The notes under the pieces: generated by a model | Database searches by the model: none | Seen by the model: the letters and a program-made list of their open reading frames with translations, nothing else | What the model was told of the DNA's origin: nothing | Translations under genes and position numbers: made by a program | NCBI GenBank assembly: GCA_035653295.1 | Contig: DASRCB010000369.1 | Location: 1-10,946 of the forward strand | Direction: 5' to 3' | DNA length: 10,946 nt | Source of the DNA: DASRCB01 sp035653295 | GTDB taxonomy: Bacteria > Acidobacteriota > Terriglobia > Bryobacterales > Bryobacteraceae | Shown: piece by piece, positions 6,893-10,946 of the stretch | Layout: each line of letters starts with the position of its first letter | Numbering within the stretch: the first letter of the stretch is position 1

Positions 6893-7294
6893 ATGAGAAC
6901 GGCGTTGCTGCGATTCGATGGCGCAGTCGAGCGCGATCCGGCTATCGACAGGTGGCTGAAAGAGCACACCGGCGAGTTGGGCGCCATCGCGCACCAATGG
7001 TTTGAGGTGATGCGCAAGTGCGGGGACGAGGTCCGGGAGCTTTTGCACGACGGCTGTCCTGTTGCATGCCTGGGGGACGCACCCTTCGGCTACGTCAATG
7101 TATTCACTTCGCATGTAAATGTAGGCTTCTTTCAGGGCGCGGCGCTGCCGGACCCGGCCCGGTTGTTACAGGGCGCCGGCAGGTTCATGCGGCACGTAAA
7201 GCTGAGACCGGGAACAGCCACAAACACCGCGGCGCTAACCACGCTCATCAACGCGGCGTACGCGGATATCAAGTCGCGCGTCGAACATGGGTAG
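6893..7294 (+). CDS. DUF1801 domain-containing protein
   Basis: A 133-residue cytoplasmic protein of unknown function. The family core is clear: FGYVNVFTSHVNVGFFQGAA runs to about residue 84 and is followed by LPDP, then GRFMRHVKLRPG at 96-107. These segments are typical of DUF1801 (YdhG/YdeI-like) proteins, which are small single-domain proteins without established catalysis. The frame is open upstream only to 6842 and offers no ATG, GTG or TTG before 6893, so ATG 6893 is the start. No ribosome binding site precedes it. Instead AATAAT (6881-6886) lies 7 nt before the ATG, which could mean a leaderless message. It stands 91 bp after the DinB gene and may be a separate transcription unit. Confidence 0.85.
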   Translation: MRTALLRFDGAVERDPAIDRWLKEHTGELGAIAHQWFEVMRKCGDEVRELLHDGCPVACLGDAPFGYVNVFTSHVNVGFFQGAALPDPARLLQGAGRFMRHVKLRPGTATNTAALTTLINAAYADIKSRVEHG

Positions 7295-7422
7295 CTCGAA
7301 GCCTCGCGCCGAGCGATAGCCCGGCGGAAACTCTTGGCATCTCAGCCCCGAGGCGGACGTGAGTCGTCGTGCGAAGTTGAACAACATCCGGCAACAGCCC
7401 TGGCCACGTATCCTTGTAAGTC

Positions 7423-9612
7423 GTGCTCCGGGCCCAGTTGAGTTGGCTTGTCGCCGTGCTTTCGCTCGCTTCGGCGGCGACCGCCACCATCTCCGGCACG
7501 GTCACAGATCCGGCGGGTCAGCCGGTTGCGGGCGCAGTGGTTATGGCGTCTGGGGGCGCACGCGCCGTTACCGCCGGCGATGGCTCGTTTCGCCTCGAGG
7601 TCGCATCCAGCGATTCCTGCACCCTGCGCGCAAGCGCGCCCGGATTTCGCGACGCGACCGCCGTTGTGACCGGCAACGCATCGAATGTTGATCTCCGATT
7701 CTCCGGGCTCGAGGCGCGGCGCGAATCGATTGCCGTGATCGCCGGCCCCGAGTCCACCATCCTCAACCCCGATCCCGCCCAGCGCGTGTACGCCATCGAC
7801 GATGTTCTGGGCGCCAACCCTGGGCGCCCCGGAGCGCCGATCTCGATTCCCGGGCTGCCCGTGGAAACGGCGTCGGGCGGCCTCAAAGCTCCCCAGTACT
7901 TCGCGCCCGGCGTCGCCGGTGATCACGGCGAACCCATCGCAATGTTTCTCGCGGTCGGCGGCTTCCTGGTCCCTAACAACCTCTCCGCGAACGCCCACGG
8001 GAACGGTTACTCGGATCCGAACCCGATCATCCCCGCGGCGATCGAAGACGTTCAGGTGGATGGCGGCGCCTTCAACGTTCGCGAGGGAAATCATTCCGTG
8101 GATCTGGCCGAAACGTACGGATTCCGTGATCGCCTGCCCCCATTCGTGAGCATTACCGGCGATTTCCGCGATATCGACCTGTCGACCGGCTGGACGCCTG
8201 CCGCGCCCGACACGCGCGCCTGGATCGCGATCGAAGCGGCCTGTGGGGACGGGTTGCACCAGGCGCCGGAACACCGCCGCCAGTACAAACTGAACGGGTA
8301 CCGGCAATGGACCGCCGGCCCGCACGAGATCACGTTGCTCGGAACTGGATACTACGGGAGCTCGAGAATTCCCGGCCTCGTCCCGATCGGCGTGCCCGGC
8401 CTGGGCGACACCATCGATCCGCGGCAGCGCGATCAGACGCACAGCGTCGAAGTCGCCCTGAATGACGTATGGAACCTCGGCACCGCCGACCATCTTCAGC
8501 TCTCCGGCTTCATTCGCACGTACAATCTCTCACTCGAATCGAACTTCGGCGACGGCCTCATTCGCCAAAGAGAATTCCGAACGGTAGCCGGCGGGAATGC
8601 TACCTGGGTGCACGATTTTTCGCGTTCCTTTTCGATTCTGTCGGGAATGGATTACCTGCGGGACGCGCCGCGGCGGCTCGATTTGGACCGTTACCAGGAG
8701 GGCGGGTTCCAGTCCATCACCGCGAACGATGCAACGCTGAGCCTGGTGACGCCGTACGTGGCCATCGACGGGCGCCCGGCACGCTGGCTCGGGTTCGACG
8801 TCGGCTGGAGACGCGATCAGATCGACATCGTGAATTTCGATCGGCTGCGGCCCGCAAACTCCACACAGGCGTGGGTGGGCGTGAACTCGCCCAAAGCAAC
8901 GATCAGCCTCGCCCCGCCGGAGAGCGTTCCGTTGCCGATGCTTGCGCTCAGCTTCGGGCAGACATTCTTTACCAACGACCCGCGCATCGGCAACGGCGCG
9001 CGTGAGGGCGCCCCCGTTACCCGCGCCCATTCGTGGCAACTGGCGCTGTCGCGAACAGTCCTGAACACCGATCTGCGCGTCACCGTCGGCCGCATCACGC
9101 AGGAACAGTCCCTGGCGAAGATCGATCCCGATACCGGCCTGCAATTCGATGTGGGTCCTGGGCGGAACCGGTTCGTCACCTTCGCCGCGCGCCATTACTT
9201 TCATCGCGGCTCGGTACAGGCCTCGGTGTCGAAAGCCGACGCGCGGGACGTGTTGAACGGGCTGGCCATTCCCGAAGCCCCTCGCCTGATCATCGATGTT
9301 CTGGGTGCGGTCGAACGCCTGCCGTTCCGCCTCGAGGCGCGCGCCGAGTATGAAGAGGTGGGCCGCCGGCCGCTGGGCGACGGGTTTGTCAGCGTGCCCG
9401 TACGCGAGTTCCGCGGCGCGCTGGTCCGTCCGTTCCACAACGGCCGCATGGAAGTCGGCGTGAATTTCATGATCGCCAGTGGTTACACGGGGCAAACCAC
9501 GGAAGTGCTCGCGATTCCCGGCGACGAGGCGCCGTTCGAACGGGTGGTGGGCGTTTCTCTGCCCTCATATGTGAGCCTGTCCTGGACGTGGCGGCCGGCG
9601 CACCTGCGCTGA
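7423..9612 (+). CDS. Compact TonB-dependent receptor-like outer-membrane protein with an N-terminal carboxypeptidase-regulatory-like domain
   Basis: A 729-residue exported protein. Residues 1-21 look like a signal peptide (R3, hydrophobic SWLVAVLSLAS, AATA before the cut). A CarboxypepD_reg-like beta-sandwich follows at about 22-95 (TISGTVTDPAGQPVAGAVV, then DGSFRLEV). A plug-like segment spans about 105-235 and ends near AIEDVQVDGGAFNVREGN. The remainder alternates polar/aromatic strands and turns as in a 22-strand barrel, ending YVSLSWTWRP. Relatives in acidobacteria are often 1000 residues or more, so this one is short, mostly in the barrel. GTG 7423 is the first possible start after an in-frame stop at 7417 and has no good ribosome binding site. 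It probably imports or binds a large ligand at the outer membrane; the ligand is unknown. Confidence 0.82.
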   Translation: MLRAQLSWLVAVLSLASAATATISGTVTDPAGQPVAGAVVMASGGARAVTAGDGSFRLEVASSDSCTLRASAPGFRDATAVVTGNASNVDLRFSGLEARRESIAVIAGPESTILNPDPAQRVYAIDDVLGANPGRPGAPISIPGLPVETASGGLKAPQYFAPGVAGDHGEPIAMFLAVGGFLVPNNLSANAHGNGYSDPNPIIPAAIEDVQVDGGAFNVREGNHSVDLAETYGFRDRLPPFVSITGDFRDIDLSTGWTPAAPDTRAWIAIEAACGDGLHQAPEHRRQYKLNGYRQWTAGPHEITLLGTGYYGSSRIPGLVPIGVPGLGDTIDPRQRDQTHSVEVALNDVWNLGTADHLQLSGFIRTYNLSLESNFGDGLIRQREFRTVAGGNATWVHDFSRSFSILSGMDYLRDAPRRLDLDRYQEGGFQSITANDATLSLVTPYVAIDGRPARWLGFDVGWRRDQIDIVNFDRLRPANSTQAWVGVNSPKATISLAPPESVPLPMLALSFGQTFFTNDPRIGNGAREGAPVTRAHSWQLALSRTVLNTDLRVTVGRITQEQSLAKIDPDTGLQFDVGPGRNRFVTFAARHYFHRGSVQASVSKADARDVLNGLAIPEAPRLIIDVLGAVERLPFRLEARAEYEEVGRRPLGDGFVSVPVREFRGALVRPFHNGRMEVGVNFMIASGYTGQTTEVLAIPGDEAPFERVVGVSLPSYVSLSWTWRPAHLR

Positions 9613-9662
9613 AGTCCGCGGCTCTGGCTCGCTCGCAGGAGATATTCTGGCGCCTGAGATCC

Positions 9663-9680
9663 GGGTTTCTGGATAAACCC
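9663..9680 (+). other. 6-bp hairpin 51 bp after the first receptor gene
   Basis: GGGTTT (9663-9668) and AAACCC (9675-9680) pair around a 6-nt loop. There is no T-tract after it, so it is at best a weak terminator candidate for the receptor message. Confidence 0.3.
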
Positions 9681-9714
9681 TCCGCAATCCTGTACCTCAC
9701 GTTGCTGCGGGCGA

Positions 9715-9846
9715 TGTAACAGAGCGAAATTTTGAGTCTTTGAACATAACAGCCGCATAACTCGTTGTAACTGGCCCGTCCTGCCCCATCTCTTGCCGGG
9801 TTAGGTCACCGTTAGACACACTCTCTGTCATCGGGAAAGCAGTAAC
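9715..9846. repeat. Cluster of TAAC/GTTA words with near-helical spacing
   Basis: TAAC starts at 9717, 9747, 9758, 9768 and 9843, and its complement GTTA at 9800 and 9811. Three of the direct copies extend to CATAAC or TGTAACT. Intervals are 30, 11, 10, 32, 11 and 32 bp, all close to multiples of 10.5 bp. It may be an operator array for the downstream receptor gene, but it was found by eye and no known regulator is matched. Confidence 0.4.
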
Positions 9847-10000
9847 CGTGCGGCGCCAGCCCGTGCGCTGCGGCACGCGCGCGAAACGATCTCGTTGCTC
9901 CAGAAACTCAAACTGCGAGGACTTCTAAGTTATTGACGCCACACAATTACTTCGATGGCCCCCGGGATGCGTTCGGAACCGAGCGCTGCAAACGCAAATG

Positions 10001-10005
10001 AGGAG
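10001..10005 (+). promoter_or_regulatory. Ribosome binding site of the second receptor
   Basis: AGGAG followed by AAAAC and then ATG at 10011. It is a near-ideal site that fixes the start, unlike the weak initiation region of the first receptor. Confidence 0.8.
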
Positions 10006-10010
10006 AAAAC

Positions 10011-10946
10011 ATGAGAGCGAATGAGCAGACCGGCAAAACCTTCATCGCCTGGCGGTTACTTGCCGCGATGGCGCTGTTTCTCGCGCTCCCGGCCGTCGAT
10101 GCGCAGACTCTGACCACCGGGGACATTACCGGAACCATATCCGATCCAACCGGCGCCGTCGTTCCTGGCGCAAGTGTCGTCCTCACGAACACCGATACCG
10201 GGGTCAGCCAGAATACGACCACCTCCGCCTCGGGCGCCTACCGGTTTTCGTTCCTGCCGCCGGGCGAGTACCGAATCAGCGCAACATCCACCGGCCTCAA
10301 AACCGAAGTCGCCAGCACACGCGTTCAGGTGGGACAGATTACAACCCTGAACCTTACCGCTCGCGTCGAACAGGCTCAGACAGTTGTAGAAGTCAACGCT
10401 GCGCCTTCCGCCGTACAAACCGAGAATGCGAACCTGGCGCGCGCGTTCAGCGCCACGCAGATGATGGATCTGCCCGCGCCTGGCGGTGATATCACGACGG
10501 TAGCCTTCACTGTGCCCGGCATTACCGAAAACACCGGCAGTGGTTACGGCAATTTCAGCTCCCACGGCCTGCCCGGCACCGCCAACCTGTTCACCATCGA
10601 CGGTAACGACTACAACGATCCCTACCTCAACCTCAATAACTCCGGGGCGAGTAACCTCCTTCTCGGCCAGAATGAGATTGCCGAAGCCTCCGTCGTCCAA
10701 AACGGTTACAGCGTCCAGTATGGCCGGAATGCCGGCGCGCAGCTGAACTACGTGACCAAGTCTGGAACGAACGGGTTCCACGGCAACCTGTCAGAGAACT
10801 GGAACGGCACTCTCCTGAATGCCAACGACTTCTTCAACAACGTTAACGGCATCCCGCGCCCTCACGCCATCTCCAATAACTACGCAGCGTCCATCGGCGG
10901 GCGAGTCCTCAAAGATAAGCTTTTCTTCTTCACTGATACCGAGGGA
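10011..10946 (+). CDS. TonB-dependent receptor with carboxypeptidase-regulatory-like domain (Oar-like), N-terminal part
   Basis: The frame is open to the right edge; 312 residues are visible of what is usually 1000 or more. Residues 1-31 form a signal peptide (hydrophobic LLAAMALFLAL, cut after VDA before Q32). A CarboxypepD_reg-like domain at about 36-118 reads GTISDPTGAVVPGASVVLTN and SGAYRFSFLPPGEYRISAT. The plug follows (about 130-250), with FTIDGNDYND, QNGYSVQYGRNAGAQLNYVT and KSGTNGFHG, which is the classical end of the plug in this family. The barrel then begins (SENWNGTLLNANDFFNN) and the last visible block, GGRVLKDKLFFFTDTEG, is a family signature. The protein sits in the outer membrane and is predicted to take up or bind a large ligand with TonB energy; the ligand is unknown. 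It has its own intergenic control region, so it is probably transcribed separately from the receptor upstream. Confidence 0.92.
   Translation, partial: MRANEQTGKTFIAWRLLAAMALFLALPAVDAQTLTTGDITGTISDPTGAVVPGASVVLTNTDTGVSQNTTTSASGAYRFSFLPPGEYRISATSTGLKTEVASTRVQVGQITTLNLTARVEQAQTVVEVNAAPSAVQTENANLARAFSATQMMDLPAPGGDITTVAFTVPGITENTGSGYGNFSSHGLPGTANLFTIDGNDYNDPYLNLNNSGASNLLLGQNEIAEASVVQNGYSVQYGRNAGAQLNYVTKSGTNGFHGNLSENWNGTLLNANDFFNNVNGIPRPHAISNNYAASIGGRVLKDKLFFFTDTEG

Larger units (their letters stand above)
9613..10010. promoter_or_regulatory. Intergenic region of about 400 bp upstream of the second receptor
   Basis: No convincing gene lies here; minus-strand frames at its left end are shadows of the receptor's 3' end. 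It is visibly richer in A and T than the genes and must hold the promoter of the downstream receptor. Contents: a small hairpin at 9663-9680; seven TAAC/GTTA words at 9717-9846; a weak promoter-like pair TTGAGT (9732-9737) and CATAAC (9756-9761) with an 18-bp spacer; a 12-bp palindrome AACGATCTCGTT at 9885-9896; TTGACG at 9933-9938 with no -10 partner; and a 19-codon frame at 9955-10014. None of these is proven. Confidence 0.6.

Noticed and set aside
7342..8493. 383-codon minus-strand frame over the first receptor
   Set aside because: The + strand has a signal peptide, regulatory-like domain and barrel pattern across the same bases; the minus translation is low-complexity Arg/Gly/Ala/Asp.
8530..9495. 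321-codon minus-strand frame over the first receptor's barrel
   Set aside because: It is a shadow frame of the same kind, with no motif and no plausible start region.
9933..9938. TTGACG as a -35 box for the second receptor
   Set aside because: No -10-like hexamer lies 15-19 bp downstream.

Overview
This window is a densely packed, high-GC (clearly above 60% in coding DNA by eye) stretch of bacterial chromosome. Every gene I can support lies on the + strand. The likely source is an acidobacterium, probably close to Solibacter/Bryobacterales. The main reason is the pair of outer-membrane receptors at the right end that begin with a carboxypeptidase-regulatory-like (CarboxypepD_reg) domain, a family greatly expanded in that group. 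The DinB-fold and DUF1801 genes and the style of the E2 gene fit the same picture. The assignment is inferred from protein style, not from a marker gene.

Left part (1-2748). The C-terminal half of a hydantoinase/5-oxoprolinase A subunit enters from the left edge. It overlaps by 14 bp a short PLP-dependent threonine/serine dehydratase of the serine racemase-like type. After a gap of about 110 bp holding a 7-bp GC hairpin comes a class I SAM-dependent methyltransferase, with a TTG start fixed by a strong ribosome binding site.

Central operon (2777-6801). Four genes are packed head to tail with overlaps of 8, 4 and 4 bp: dihydrolipoyl dehydrogenase (E3), lipoyl(octanoyl) transferase LipB, a lipoyl-bearing dihydrolipoamide acyltransferase (E2), and a DinB-fold protein. 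LipB starts lipoylation of the E2 lipoyl domain, E2 carries out acyl transfer, and E3 reoxidises the dihydrolipoyl arm, so three of the four genes serve one 2-oxo acid dehydrogenase complex. The E1 component and LipA are not in the window. The E2 linker holds an exact 13-residue repeat on either side of the E1/E3-binding domain.

Right part (6893-10946). A small DUF1801 protein is followed by two outer-membrane receptors. The first (729 aa) is unusually compact. The second is cut by the right edge and has a standard signal peptide, regulatory-like domain and plug. Between them lie about 400 bp of AT-richer non-coding DNA containing seven TAAC/GTTA words spaced close to whole helical turns, a candidate regulatory array.

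Most of the window is ordinary core metabolism. I found no CRISPR array, tRNA, rRNA, insertion sequence or defence system. The points most worth checking are the phased TAAC array and the codon-divergent but residue-identical repeat in the E2 linker.
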